From Actinoplanes couchii (GTDB lineage: Bacteria; Actinomycetota; Actinomycetes; Mycobacteriales; Micromonosporaceae), in the NCBI RefSeq assembly GCF_016862075.1, contig NZ_BOMG01000105.1, positions 1 through 64,000 on the forward strand: a DNA stretch of 64,000 nt, read 5' to 3'. This document shows, piece by piece, positions 1 to 8,043 of the stretch (position 1 is its first letter; every line of letters starts with the position of its first letter). The notes under the pieces were generated by a model. The model was not told the DNA's origin, did no database searches, and saw only the letters and a program-made list of their open reading frames with translations. The position numbers and the translations under genes were made by a program.

Positions 1-36
1 CTGGAATCCCCGTCCGTTAGGGCGGGGAGAGGTCAA
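1..36 (+). mobile_element. Right end of an IS200/IS605-type insertion sequence
   Basis: The first 36 bases look like the 3' terminus of an IS200/IS605 (TnpB-carrying) element. Bases 8-15 and 20-27 form an 8-bp stem with one G-T wobble around the loop GTTA, followed by GAGAGGTCAA. This matches my memory of the conserved terminal hairpin and GTCAA-like end of actinobacterial elements of this family. The SpoIIE reading frame resumes immediately after it, as expected if the element inserted inside that gene. In TnpB systems this terminus is also the end of the guide RNA scaffold, so the flanking bases from 37 on would act as the guide. The transposase and tnpB genes lie outside the window, so the call rests on the end structure alone. 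Confidence 0.6.
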
Positions 37-37
37 G

Positions 38-613
38 GGCGATGTCTGCGGCAAGGGCATCGAGGCGGCGAAGGTCACCGCCCTGGCCCGCTACACCGTG
101 CGGACCGAAGCGACACAGCATGCGCGGCCGGCCGCCATCCTGCACCGGCTCCACGAGGCGATGGTGGAGCAGCGGGTCAGCGATCGGTTCCTGACCGTTG
201 CCCTGGCCGTGTTCCGACCGGTCAAGGGCGGTGTCAGCGGCTGGTACGCCAGCGCCGGCCACCCGCCGGCGCTGATCCGCCGTGCCGACGGCTCCGTGGA
301 GGAGATCCATGCCCCCGGCACCATGCTCAGCCCACTGCTGAAACCCGGGACCACCAGGCTCGGCGAGACCCGTTTCCGTCTGCACCGTGGAGACGCCGTG
401 CTGCTCTACACCGACGGCATCACCGAGGCACGTGACGGCAGGGGCCCACTGTTCGGCGAAGATCGTCTCGCCGTCGAGCTGGCCGTGACGCGGGGCCTCG
501 GCGCCTCCGACACCCTTGCCCACCTGCGCGACCAGGTCCGCATGCATTCCGGGCCCTACGCCGCCGACGACACCGCCCTGATGCTCCTGCACGTCGACAC
601 ACCCACGGCTTGA
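38..613 (+). pseudogene. SpoIIE/PP2C-type serine phosphatase, 5' end lost to insertion
   Basis: The frame is open from the left edge and codes for the C-terminal half of a SpoIIE-family (PPM) phosphatase. GDVCGKG near 41-61 is the family's GDVxGKG metal-binding motif. It is followed by ALARYTVR, the SAGHPPALIRR strand, LLYTDGITEARD and the terminal DDTALMLL block, all typical of the domain. Such enzymes dephosphorylate anti-sigma-factor antagonists or act behind PAS/GAF sensor modules. The N-terminal third of the catalytic domain and any sensor domain are absent, because the frame runs into the transposon terminus at 1-36. A GTG at 98 is only an internal codon. I call it a truncated, probably non-functional gene; the missing half may lie on the far side of the element. 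Confidence 0.75.
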
Positions 614-648
614 TCTCTCGCCCACCCGGAGGCACTGATGGACGTCGC

Positions 649-738
649 CGCGCCGACGCCCGCCGGGGCGGCTGGGGACTGCGCCGCATCGCCGAAGCGT
701 CCCGGTACTCCCACGAACAGGTCCGCACCCTGCTGGCT
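649..738 (+). pseudogene. Possible helix-turn-helix gene fragment
   Basis: A short stretch reads GGWGLRRIAEASRYSHEQV followed by RTLLAQT, which looks like one helix-turn-helix of the small actinobacterial DNA-binding proteins often found beside mobile DNA. No start codon with a ribosome site precedes it, and the frame loses resemblance to any protein after 740. It is listed as a remnant in the decayed zone. It could also be a chance reading of GC-rich sequence. Confidence 0.2.
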
Positions 739-838
739 CAGACCGCCCCCGGACCCGACCGTAGGCAATATTCGACAGCTCCTCCGGGATGACCCCACGG
801 AAACTCCCCAGCTTCGCGGTGCCGACCAACCCGAAGTC

Positions 839-1411
839 TCATCGGAGCCCGGGCCGAGCCGCTCCGGCCCGGGTCTTGATCGCGTGGATGACGTCGTTCT
901 TGGCGTCGGCGTAGTCGTTCATGTCGGTCCACCGGCGGGTCATCAGATTCCTTTTCACGTCCTCGTACAAGGCGCGGTCGGCGGCGTCGGTACGCAGGTG
1001 GTCGCGCAGCAGCAGGTAGTCGTGGATCGCTGTGGCCCCGCGCTCGTAGATGTGCACGTGGACGTCACGGGCCGGGGTGCGTACGAGCCGGTGCCCCGGC
1101 TCGCGGACCCGCAACTCGTAGCCGGCAGCCAGCAAGCCGTCGAGGTAGTCCTCCTCGGCGGTGATGTCGGGGACCGCGACGACGATGTCGACGATCGGCT
1201 TTGCGGCCAGGCCCGGCACCGACGTGGAACCGATGTGCTCCACCTCGACGTCCACCGCTGTCACCGCGCCGAGGATGCGCTGCCGGTGCTGGTCGTAGGC
1301 CCGCGCCCACCGGGGGTCGTGGTCGCACAGGCCGACCTCGAGCGGCTCCGGACCTCCGACGATCTCGACCGTCGTGGTGTCCGGGTGGCGTGGTTTGCTG
1401 CTGTTCGTCAC
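839..1411 (-). CDS. GrpB family protein (nucleotidyltransferase-like, UPF0157)
   Basis: The 190-residue product has the full GrpB signature: HDPRWARAYDQHRQRI, then VEHIGSTSVPGLAAKPIVDIVVAV, where the GSTSVPG loop and the DIVVAV strand form the nucleotidyltransferase-fold active site. A C-terminal helical part with RDHLRTDAADRALYEDVKR follows. Family members are uncharacterised or appended to dephospho-CoA kinases; the exact substrate is unknown. The length (about 170-190) is normal for stand-alone members and the start at 1411 is the only sensible ATG. It is flanked by unrelated genes on either strand and looks like a single-gene unit. The identity of the family is clear, the biochemical role is not. 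Confidence 0.85.
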   Translation of the reverse strand: MTNSSKPRHPDTTTVEIVGGPEPLEVGLCDHDPRWARAYDQHRQRILGAVTAVDVEVEHIGSTSVPGLAAKPIVDIVVAVPDITAEEDYLDGLLAAGYELRVREPGHRLVRTPARDVHVHIYERGATAIHDYLLLRDHLRTDAADRALYEDVKRNLMTRRWTDMNDYADAKNDVIHAIKTRAGAARPGLR

Positions 1412-1517
1412 CGGTACATCCTTTGAGCTGTTGTGGTGGGCAGCCCGAAAACGTAACCTCCGTCAGCCCGGGGCACAAGCGGCGAACCCCGCGACCGCCC
1501 ACGATCAGGAGCCGACG

Positions 1518-1856
1518 ATGACCGACAGCGGCAGTATCTCCGACGGGTTTCACACCTTCGACGAGTTGTACGAGTTCCGGCGGCTCTACCACGCGTACGC
1601 CGCCCGGGCCTGGCTCTCCGACGGGTATCCGGTGATCCGCTCGTGGCGGCACCACGACGGAGAGCCCTGCTTCGGCGGCGGCTGGTTCATCGTGGTGGCG
1701 CAACTGCCCACCGGCCAGGTCAGCAACCACTACCGGTCCGCGAGCTGGTCCTTGTTCGATCATGTGCCCGAGGTCGAGACGGCCCCGGTGTGGGACGGGC
1801 ACACCACCGCCGACGTGGCGTCCCGGCTGCGCGCCCTCCTCGCGGCGGGAAGGTAG
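1518..1856 (+). CDS. Conserved small protein, unknown function
   Basis: The 112-residue product starts at ATG 1518, seven bases after an AGGAG ribosome site at 1507. It reads GFHTFDELYEFRRLYHAYAA, then SWRHHDGEPCFGGGWFIVVA, GQVSNHYRSASW and ends WDGHTTADVASRLRALL. I recognise this as a type of short protein common in phage and actinobacterial mobile DNA, with an invariant SWRHxDGExCFGGGWF core and a WDGHT tail; no function is established to my knowledge. The frame is open further upstream to 1374, but that part overlaps the divergent grpB-like gene and has no protein character. Context: it sits next to transposon debris, so import by a mobile element is plausible. Confidence 0.6.
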   Translation: MTDSGSISDGFHTFDELYEFRRLYHAYAARAWLSDGYPVIRSWRHHDGEPCFGGGWFIVVAQLPTGQVSNHYRSASWSLFDHVPEVETAPVWDGHTTADVASRLRALLAAGR

Positions 1857-1872
1857 TCGGCGAGGGGCATCG

Positions 1873-2010
1873 TCAGGACGCGGCGAGCGAGACCAGCAGG
1901 CGCAGCTTCTCGGCGTTGTCGCCGGTCTCGTCCGGGTAGTAGAGCACCAGCAACAGGCCGTCGACCGGCAGCTTATCGCGGTGTTCGAAGACTTCATGCT
2001 GGGTCAAGGC
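1873..2010 (-). pseudogene. C-terminal fragment of an XRE/MmyB-like regulator
   Basis: The minus strand codes for a stop-terminated tail containing HEVFEHRDKLPVDGLLLVLY and AEKLRLLVSLAAS. This pattern (hydrophobic strand, then acidic linker, then a helix with LRLL.S.A) resembles the end of the MmyB-like ligand-binding domain of actinobacterial XRE regulators; compare EEKLQLLASWSAP at the end of the gene at 4925-5809. No start codon or DNA-binding part is present and it runs into the DUF2255-like fragment. I treat it as a gene remnant; assignment to MmyB is inference from a short stretch. Confidence 0.35.
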
Positions 2011-2143
2011 GCAGGGTGCTGTTGCTGGCCGGGGGCCGGATCATGGCCAGGGTGTTCCATACGGTCGGGCCATATTTATCCCGGTATGCCTGGTCGATCC
2101 GGGCGTTGAGCTTCGAGTTGTCGACGGGGGTGAATCCGACCGG
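1994..2143 (-). pseudogene. C-terminal fragment of a DUF2255-like protein
   Basis: In the minus-strand frame shifted relative to the alcohol dehydrogenase, the sequence reads PVGFTPVDNSKLNARIDQAY, then RDKYGPTVWNTLAM and ends SNSTLRLDPA with a stop at 1994. The pattern VDxxxLNxxIDxAYRxKY ... A..TTLRL is that of the C-terminus of DUF2255 proteins. It joins the truncated dehydrogenase at about 2143, so two unrelated genes have been fused by a deletion or recombination. No start is available and the fragment cannot be expressed as an independent protein. Confidence 0.45.
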
Positions 2144-2713
2144 GTGCGAGGTGGCCGAGGCCGCCCATGCCGATCACGGCGACCCGCGTGCCGGGGCCGG
2201 CGTTCCAGTGTTTGAGGGGGCTGTAGGTGGTGATGCCCGCGCACAGCAGCGGCGCCACGGCCTCGTACGCGATGGCCTGGGGAACGCGCAGGACGAAGTC
2301 CTGGTCGACGACGATGTGGGTGGCGTAGCCGCCCTGGGTGATAGTGCCGTCGCGGTCGACGCCGGCGTAGGTGAGGGTGTTGCCGGTGGTGCAGTACTGC
2401 TCCATGCCGGCGCGGCATTTCTTGCACTCGCGGCACGAGTTGACCAGGCAGCCCACCCCGGCCCGCTGGCCGACCGCGTGTCTGGTGACCTCGGCGCCGA
2501 CCGCAGTGATCACGCCGACGATCTCGTGGCCCGGGGTCAGCGGGTAGGTGGCGTCGAACCATTCGCTGCGGGTGACGTGGATGTCGGTGTGGCAGACACC
2601 GCTGTAGCGGACCTCGATGAGGACATCGTGGGGCCGAGGTCGCGGCGATCGATGGTGGTGCGTACCAGCGGGTCGGTGGCTGAGGTCGCAGCGATGGCGT
2701 TGACGGTGAGAAT
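2144..2713 (-). pseudogene. Zinc-dependent alcohol dehydrogenase, triply damaged remnant
   Basis: Translation from 2713 gives LTVNAIAATSATDPLVRTTI, then (after a frame change) VLIEVRYSGVCHTDIHVTRS, PLTPGHEIVGVI, the structural zinc cluster NSCRECKKCRAGMEQYC and the nucleotide-binding VAVIGMGGLGHLA. This is the NADP-dependent cinnamyl/aldehyde-type alcohol dehydrogenase family (YahK/AdhC-like, normally about 345 residues). Three lesions are visible: the codon after the AGGAGG ribosome site is ATT instead of ATG, one base is missing near 2634 between DLGP and DVLIE, and the gene stops after the GMGGLGH motif, where it is joined to an unrelated tail. It is downstream of and co-directional with the MFS and oxidoreductase genes at 2797 and 4086, so it was probably the last gene of that operon. 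Confidence 0.8.
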
Positions 2714-2796
2714 GACGTCCTCCTAGTGGTCGGTGGCGAAGTCGCGTGAGGCCTCGATGCCGGGTACGGCGAGCACGATGGCCGGTGAGGTCGGTT

Positions 2797-4020
2797 TCAC
2801 GCCGGTCCGTTTCGGTCGGAGGTGGGTGTCCGCACGGGCGGTGTGGCGAGGCGGGCTCGGGTGAGGGTCCAGACGGTCAGGGCGGTGAGGGTCAGGGCGA
2901 GGGCGGCGAGCATGATCGCTGTCCAGCCGCCGGTGGCCCACAAGGGGCCGGCCAGGGCGGAGCCGATGGCGCCGCCGAGGAAGTTGGCGACCACGACCGC
3001 GGTGTTGAGGCGGCTGCGGGCGGCCGGGTCGAGGGCGAACAGGCGGGTCTGGCCGAGGACCAGGGTGGCCTGGACGGCCACGTCGAGCAGGATGACGGCG
3101 ATGATCAGCGCGATGATCGAGGTGCGTCCGGCCCAGGCCAGCAGCAGGGACAGTGCGAGGAGGGTGGTGGCGGCACCGTTGGCCGGTACGGACCAGCCCC
3201 GGTCGTGCAGGGCACCGGCGTTGCGGGCGGCGATCGCGCCGGCCAGCCCGGCGAGCCCGACCAGGCCGATCTGGGTGACGGTGTAGCCGAACGGGTCGGC
3301 GGTGAGCAGGTAGGTCAGCGAGGTCCAGAACAGCGAGAGCACCGCGAAGGTGGCCGCGGAGATCACCAGCGTCGGGGGTACGGCCCGGTGCTGCGCGATG
3401 GTGGTGAACACCGAGCGCAGCAGCCGCGGGTACGGGATCGGCTCGCGCGGTCCCAGTTCGGGGATGATGCGGTGCAGCACGACGGCCACGATCACCGTCG
3501 CGACGGCGGCTAGCGCGAAGATGGCGCGCCAGCCGAACAGGTCGGCGACGACGCCGCTGATGGTGCGCGAGCCCATGATGCCGATCAGCGCGCCGGAGGC
3601 GACCGTGCCGACGACGCTGCCCCGGCGTTCCGGTTCGGCGAGTTCGCTGGCGAGCGGCGTGAGTAGTTGGGCGCCGACGGTGGTCAGGCCGAGGCCGCCG
3701 AGGGCGGCGAGCAGCACCCCGTATGCCGGCGCCAGCGCGGCACCGGCCAGCATGACGGCCGACAGCGTCAGCATCAGCGGGATGAAGCGCCGCCGGTTGA
3801 GGACGTCACCGAGTGGGACGAGCAGGAAGATCCCGGCCGCGTAGCCGATCTGGGTGACGGTGACCAGGACGGCGGCGGCCGTGGAGGAGACACCGAACGC
3901 GTCGGAGATGATCTCGATGAGCGGCTGGGCCCAGTAGAGGTTGCCGACGGCGAGCCCGGCGGCGATGGCGAACACCATCGTGCGGGCCGGCGTCAGCCGG
4001 GTCGTGGATGTCAGGGACAT
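2797..4020 (-). CDS. MFS transporter, drug/sugar efflux type
   Basis: The 407-residue protein has about 12 predicted membrane helices and the N-terminal motif GNLYWAQPLIEIISDAFGVS typical of the YnfM/YgaY-like and AraJ-like branch of the major facilitator superfamily. The loop 2-3 signature appears as GDVLNRRRFIPL. Family members export drugs or sugar-related compounds by proton antiport across the inner membrane; the substrate here is unknown. It lies 65 bases behind the oxidoreductase at 4086-4775 on the same strand, and the ruined alcohol dehydrogenase follows it, so the three probably formed one transcript with the palindrome at 4874 and the XRE gene upstream. Length and topology look complete. 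Confidence 0.85.
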   Translation of the reverse strand: MSLTSTTRLTPARTMVFAIAAGLAVGNLYWAQPLIEIISDAFGVSSTAAAVLVTVTQIGYAAGIFLLVPLGDVLNRRRFIPLMLTLSAVMLAGAALAPAYGVLLAALGGLGLTTVGAQLLTPLASELAEPERRGSVVGTVASGALIGIMGSRTISGVVADLFGWRAIFALAAVATVIVAVVLHRIIPELGPREPIPYPRLLRSVFTTIAQHRAVPPTLVISAATFAVLSLFWTSLTYLLTADPFGYTVTQIGLVGLAGLAGAIAARNAGALHDRGWSVPANGAATTLLALSLLLAWAGRTSIIALIIAVILLDVAVQATLVLGQTRLFALDPAARSRLNTAVVVANFLGGAIGSALAGPLWATGGWTAIMLAALALTLTALTVWTLTRARLATPPVRTPTSDRNGPA

Positions 4021-4085
4021 GACCTGTGCTTTCCGGCCGGGGCGCAGGACGAATCAGCCGTCCCGCGCCCACAACGGTGGGAGGG

Positions 4086-4775
4086 TTACTTCTGGCGGAC
4101 GACGGCGATGCTGAAGTCGAAGTCGCCGAAGGTCTCCGAGAGCGTGAAGAACAACCGCGAGTACATCTCGATGCCACGGGCGCCCTTGATGCCGCCGAGG
4201 TCGATCGCCGCGTCCTGCGGCCAGCCGAGCTCGCGCAGCAGCCCGAGAACGGTCTCCTTGGCGGCAGCGTCGGCGCCGGCGAGGAAGACGTTGTGCGCGC
4301 TGCCCAGGCGGGACGGGTCGACCATGGTGTCGGCCAGCATCGGGGTCAGGGTCTTCACGACCTGAGCCTCGCCGAAGATGCGCTGGATCTGCTCGCCCAG
4401 GCTGTCGGTGTTGGCCACCGACAACAGCGGCGGCATGCCTTCGGACATGTCCAGCGGCAGCGCCACGTCGATCAGCGGCTTGCCGGCCAGGTTGCCCGCA
4501 CCGGCGGCGTGCAGCGCCTCCAGCGAGAAGGCACCCGAGGTGGCGTTGATGACCACGTCGGCGCTCGCTGCGGCGTCGGCGAAGGTGGCCAGGCGCACGC
4601 CGGGGTTGCTCTGCTGCCAGATCGCGTAGGGCGGGTTGCCCAGCCAGTCCGGCTCGGTACACGCCAGGGTCTGCTCGACGTCGCGGGTGCCGACGACGAC
4701 CTCGTGCCCGAGGCCGGTGAACCGGCTCGCGAACGCCCGGCCGACCATGCCCGTACCGATGACAGCGATCTTCAT
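4086..4775 (-). CDS. NADP-binding oxidoreductase of the F420-reductase-like family
   Basis: The 229-residue product begins MKIAVIGTGMVGRAFASRFT, a Rossmann GxGxxG motif, followed by the NADP-type loop VVVGTRD. DVVINATSGAF and a conserved central region follow, as in NPD-type 'NADPH-dependent F420 reductase/coenzyme F420-dependent NADP oxidoreductase' proteins. Many members of this family act as NADPH:quinone or unknown reductases, so F420 use is not proven. ATG 4775 has the ribosome site CAGGAG seven bases upstream; the longer open frame to 4880 crosses the palindromic operator region and is rejected. It is the first gene of a minus-strand unit with the MFS gene and faces the XRE gene across a 149-base divergent promoter region. 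Confidence 0.8.
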   Translation of the reverse strand: MKIAVIGTGMVGRAFASRFTGLGHEVVVGTRDVEQTLACTEPDWLGNPPYAIWQQSNPGVRLATFADAAASADVVINATSGAFSLEALHAAGAGNLAGKPLIDVALPLDMSEGMPPLLSVANTDSLGEQIQRIFGEAQVVKTLTPMLADTMVDPSRLGSAHNVFLAGADAAAKETVLGLLRELGWPQDAAIDLGGIKGARGIEMYSRLFFTLSETFGDFDFSIAVVRQK

Positions 4776-4873
4776 GACAAAACTCCTGAAAGAAGGCGGC
4801 GGGCGCCGCCGGTGAGGTGATCCGCTTACGAGGAAACCGCTTCGCCCGCCCGCCTGACAGGCCCGGCTCTGAC

Positions 4874-4890
4874 GGGTCACAACGTGACCC
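4874..4890. promoter_or_regulatory. Perfect palindrome in divergent promoter, probable operator
   Basis: GGGTCAC-AAC-GTGACCC is a perfect 7-bp inverted repeat with a 3-base spacer. It lies between the divergent oxidoreductase (start 4775) and XRE regulator (start 4925) genes, about 35 bases in front of the latter. The position suggests the binding site of the adjacent XRE regulator; which protein binds is inference. Confidence 0.5.
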
Positions 4891-4924
4891 CCCAGCCGCT
4901 CTGAACAGCGCTTACCGTGGAGTC

Positions 4925-5809
4925 ATGGACACCCGGGCCGAAGTGCGTGACTTCCTCAGGACACGACGCGCCAAGATCACCCCCGAGCAGGCGGGCATCG
5001 CCTCGTACGGCCAGCGCCGCGTGCCGGGGCTGCGCCGCGACGAGGTCGCCCGGCTGGCCGGCGTGTCCGTCGACTACTACGTGCGCCTGGAGAAGGGCAA
5101 CCTCAACACCGCCTCCGACAGTGTGCTGACCGCCATCGCGAACGCGCTGCACCTCGACGACGCCGAACGCGCTCACCTGTTCGCCCTCGCCCAGGCCTCC
5201 CGGGCGGGCAGCCCTCGCTGCCGGCGCCTGCAGTCCCCGGCGATCCGCCCCTCGGTGCAGCACTTCCTCGACACGATCACCGGCTCCGCCGTGCTGGTCC
5301 GCAACGGCCGCCTGGACATCCTGGCCACCAACCCCCTCGGCCGGGCCCTGTGGGCGCCGGCGATCGACACCGTCGTCGGCCGACCCAACATGGCCCGGTT
5401 CGCGTTCCTCGACCCGCACGGCCCGGACTTCTACGGCGACTGGGCCGCCGTCGGCCGCGACGCGGTGGCGCTGCTGCGTACCTAGGCCGGCCGCACCCCG
5501 TACGACAAGGACCTCACCGACCTGGTCGGCGAACTCGTCACCCGCAGCGACGACTTCCGTACCTGGTGGGGCACCCACGACGTGCAGCTGCAACACTCCG
5601 GCACCAAGGTGCTGCGGCACCCCATCGCCGGCGAGATGACCCTCACGTTCACCGCGATGCAACTACCCCTCGACCCCGGGCTGACCATCAACGCCTACAC
5701 CGCCGAGCCCGGCTCGGCCTCCGAGGAGAAACTCCAGCTGCTGGCCAGCTGGTCGGCGCCCAGTGCCCCGGACCGCCTCCCCGCGGACACCGAAACACCA
5801 CTGACCTAA
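4925..5809 (+). pseudogene. XRE-family regulator with MmyB-like domain, interrupted by an amber codon
   Basis: From ATG 4925 the frame codes for an N-terminal helix-turn-helix (VPGLRRDEVARLAGVSVDYY, then VRLEKG) and a MmyB-like ligand-binding domain (QHFLDTITGSAVLVRNGRLD, ILATNPLGRALW). It stops at TAG 5483-5485 after ALLRT. The very same frame then continues without any gap: AGRTPYDKDLTDLVGELVTR, DDFRTWWGTHDV, KVLRHPIAGEMTLTF and INAYTAEPGSASEEKLQLLA to a TAA at 5807. Restoring one codon (most likely GAG) gives a normal protein of about 294 residues. So the gene is intact except for one nonsense codon, which is either a very recent mutation or a sequence error. Such regulators usually repress adjacent redox or efflux genes; here the oxidoreductase/MFS operon upstream and the aldo-keto reductase downstream. 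Confidence 0.85.
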
Positions 5810-5908
5810 CCCACAGGCTGCACCACCAGGCCGAGCGCCCGATCACGGGCGCTGGGCAGATGACGCACGCCTCGAACACACCCGCACCACGCGAAACCGG
5901 AGAAACCC

Positions 5909-6823
5909 ATGAGTGAGCAGCTCACCCGCACCCTCACCACCGGCGTCGAGATCCCGTACCTCGGGTTCGGCACCTACCTCATCCCGGACGCCGAGACCGC
6001 CGATGCCGTCGAAGCCGCGATCATCGCCGGCTACCGGCACATCGACACCGCCGAGGTGTACGACAACGAACGCGGCGTCGGCGAGGGCCTGCGCCGCGGC
6101 CTGGCAGCCACCGGCTTGACCCGCGCCGACGTCTTCGTCACCACCAAGCTGTGGCCCGGCAACCCCGGCGCGTTCAAGAACACCGAAACCACCCCGCGGG
6201 CGTTCGACGAGAGCCTGGACAAGCTCGGTCTGGACTACGTCGACCTGTACCTGATCCACGCGCCGTTCGAGCCCGCCCAGCGCCTCGACCAGTGGCGCGC
6301 CCTGGTCGAGCTGCACAAGAACGGCAAGGCACGCGCCATCGGCGTCTCGAACTTCAACACCGGCCACATCCAGGAACTCGTCGCCGCCGGCCTGCCGCTG
6401 CCGCACGCCAACCAGATCGAACTGCACCCGTGGTCGCAGAATCCCGGCATCGTCGCCTACCTCAACGACAACGACATCACCCCGATCGCCTACAGCAGCC
6501 TCGCCCCGCTGTCGACCTGGCGCACCGCCCCCGGCCACGGCAGCGGCAAAACCGATGCTCAGCGCGCCGAAGGCCGGCGCGAGGACTCCCCGTTCAAGGC
6601 CATGGCCGCCAAGTACGGCGTGACCGAGGCCCAGCTCCTGCTGCGCTGGGGCATCGAGAACGGCTTCCCCGTGCTGCCCAAGAGCACCAACCCCGCCCGG
6701 ATGCGGGAAAACGCCGACCTGTTCGCCTTCACCATCGACGCTACCGACCTGGCCGCTATCACGACCATGGACCGGGGCAACGGCCTGGTATGGGGAACCG
6801 ACGACCCCACCCATGCTGCCTGA
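5909..6823 (+). CDS. Aldo/keto reductase
   Basis: The 304-residue cytoplasmic enzyme has the complete AKR signature: GYRHIDTAEVYDNERGVGEG (catalytic Asp46 and Tyr51), VTTKLWP (Lys80), LIHAPFE (His117), GVSNFN and the NADPH-binding end PVLPKSTNPARMRENADLFA. Family members reduce aldehydes, ketones and sugars with NADPH; the organisation resembles 2,5-diketo-D-gluconate reductase-type AKR5 enzymes, but the substrate cannot be read from sequence. The start at 5909 has GGAGAAA upstream. It follows the amber-interrupted XRE regulator on the same strand by 99 bases and may belong to the same regulon as the oxidoreductase and efflux genes on the other side. Confidence 0.9.
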   Translation: MSEQLTRTLTTGVEIPYLGFGTYLIPDAETADAVEAAIIAGYRHIDTAEVYDNERGVGEGLRRGLAATGLTRADVFVTTKLWPGNPGAFKNTETTPRAFDESLDKLGLDYVDLYLIHAPFEPAQRLDQWRALVELHKNGKARAIGVSNFNTGHIQELVAAGLPLPHANQIELHPWSQNPGIVAYLNDNDITPIAYSSLAPLSTWRTAPGHGSGKTDAQRAEGRREDSPFKAMAAKYGVTEAQLLLRWGIENGFPVLPKSTNPARMRENADLFAFTIDATDLAAITTMDRGNGLVWGTDDPTHAA

Positions 6824-6916
6824 GACAACAGCACCCGACGCGGCACTCCATGCGCGTTCCTACCTCCCCGAACTACACCGGGTAGGACCGCGCACCGGAG
6901 GCCCGTTTGTGTCGGC

Positions 6917-7375
6917 TCAGTTGCCGTGCATGCCGCTGATCAGGGACTGCCAGGTCATCTTTCCGACGATGCCGTCGACGGCCATCGAGGGCTCGTCGTG
7001 GTCGCGGACGAAGTGCTGCCAGTTGCGTACCGCCGCCTCGGTTTTCGGTCCGAAGACGCCGTCCACCAGCGGCGCTTTGTTCGGGTCGCCGGACCCGTTG
7101 CGGAACTGGAACTCCTCCTGCACCGACCGCACGGCGTCACCGCGGTCGTCACGCCGGACCGTGGTCACCAGGGCCTGCCAGGTCAGCGGCCCCACGATGC
7201 CGTCGACGGTCAGCTGCCGGTCCTTCTGGAACGCGCGTACCGCCGCGTCCGTCTCCGATCCGAACTCACCGTCCACGTCCACGGTGTGACCGCGCTGCCG
7301 CAGGTGGTACTGCAGACTGGTCACCGGGTGAACGTCGTCGCCCCTGCTGACCAGCGGCCACGCTTCCAACGCCAT
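6917..7375 (-). CDS. Peptidoglycan-binding domain protein (two PG_binding_1 repeats)
   Basis: The 152-residue product consists of two tandem peptidoglycan-binding type 1 modules. Each has the pattern VxSLQxxLxxxGxxVDxDGxFG followed by T..AVR.FQ and GIVGPLTWQAL (residues about 15-70) or GIVGKMTWQSLI (about 80-148). There is no signal peptide and no catalytic domain, so it is either exported by other means or acts inside the cell; many actinomycetes carry such orphan proteins. ATG 7375 is preceded by GGGAGGAAGTGAACGAG, a good ribosome site, and upstream codons in the open frame have no protein character. It lies on the same strand downstream of the lipoprotein and kinase genes. Confidence 0.8.
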   Translation of the reverse strand: MALEAWPLVSRGDDVHPVTSLQYHLRQRGHTVDVDGEFGSETDAAVRAFQKDRQLTVDGIVGPLTWQALVTTVRRDDRGDAVRSVQEEFQFRNGSGDPNKAPLVDGVFGPKTEAAVRNWQHFVRDHDEPSMAVDGIVGKMTWQSLISGMHGN

Positions 7376-7497
7376 CTCGTTCACTTCCTCCCGGCGGACG
7401 GCCGCGCTCGGGCCGCCCAGCCCAGCCATCCTCACGCCCGCCGGATATCGACAGCGTTCTCCGTCGCGCTCCCGACAGCCGGTTGGCACGCTGCCGG

Positions 7498-8043
7498 TCA
7501 GTCCTCGTACGACTCGGGGAAGTAGAGCTCCGCGAAACCGGTCGCCGTGCCGTTGCGGGTGGTCATGACAACCGTGCCGTCGCCCTGGGCCGCCCACTTC
7601 TGGAACTGTGCCGCGGTGACCTTGCAGACCGCGGCCACCAGGTCCTTGTCGGTGCACTCGCGCCACCGGTCCGAGTCGATCAGGGCGTAGGTGGCGTCGT
7701 CGGCGCGCGGCAGCGTGATCTTGGCGGTGCTGTGTTCGATGGCGTACGGATACGAACACTGCTTGTCGTCCAGCGGGATCTTGAAGGCGCGGCAGAAGTC
7801 CGGATTCTTCATGTAGATGACCGGCTCCACGACGACCGAGCGGTTCCTACCGGCCTTGAACGCCGCGACCCGGACGACCGAGACGGTGTCGCCGACGCGT
7901 ACGTCGGTGAAGGTCGGTTTGACGTCTTTCGCACTCGGCACCGCGGACTGCGGCGTGGAGGCCTGCGGCACCGCCGCGCCCGCGTCACAGGCAGCCGGCC
8001 CCAGCAGCGCGAACACGACCAGGAGCAGAGTTCGGATCCTCAT
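7498..8043 (-). CDS. Predicted lipoprotein, unknown function
   Basis: The 181-residue product starts with a lipoprotein signal peptide: MRIRTLLLVVFALLGPAAC, with a lipidation Cys at 19. An Ala/Pro/Ser-rich linker leads into a domain containing VGDTVSVVRVAAFKAGRNRS, several Cys residues (PDFCRAF, KQCSYPY, WRECTD, AAVCKV) and VVMTTRNGTATGF. The paired cysteines suggest disulphides outside the membrane. ATG 8043 overlaps the stop codon of the kinase gene by ATGA, so the two are translationally coupled. I do not recognise the domain; the context suggests an extracellular partner or target of the membrane kinase. Confidence 0.75.
   Translation of the reverse strand: MRIRTLLLVVFALLGPAACDAGAAVPQASTPQSAVPSAKDVKPTFTDVRVGDTVSVVRVAAFKAGRNRSVVVEPVIYMKNPDFCRAFKIPLDDKQCSYPYAIEHSTAKITLPRADDATYALIDSDRWRECTDKDLVAAVCKVTAAQFQKWAAQGDGTVVMTTRNGTATGFAELYFPESYED

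Noticed and set aside
17..829. Long minus-strand frame opposite the SpoIIE fragment
   Set aside because: It is the antisense shadow of a clear phosphatase domain; its sequence is Gly/Arg/Val-rich without any recognisable motif.
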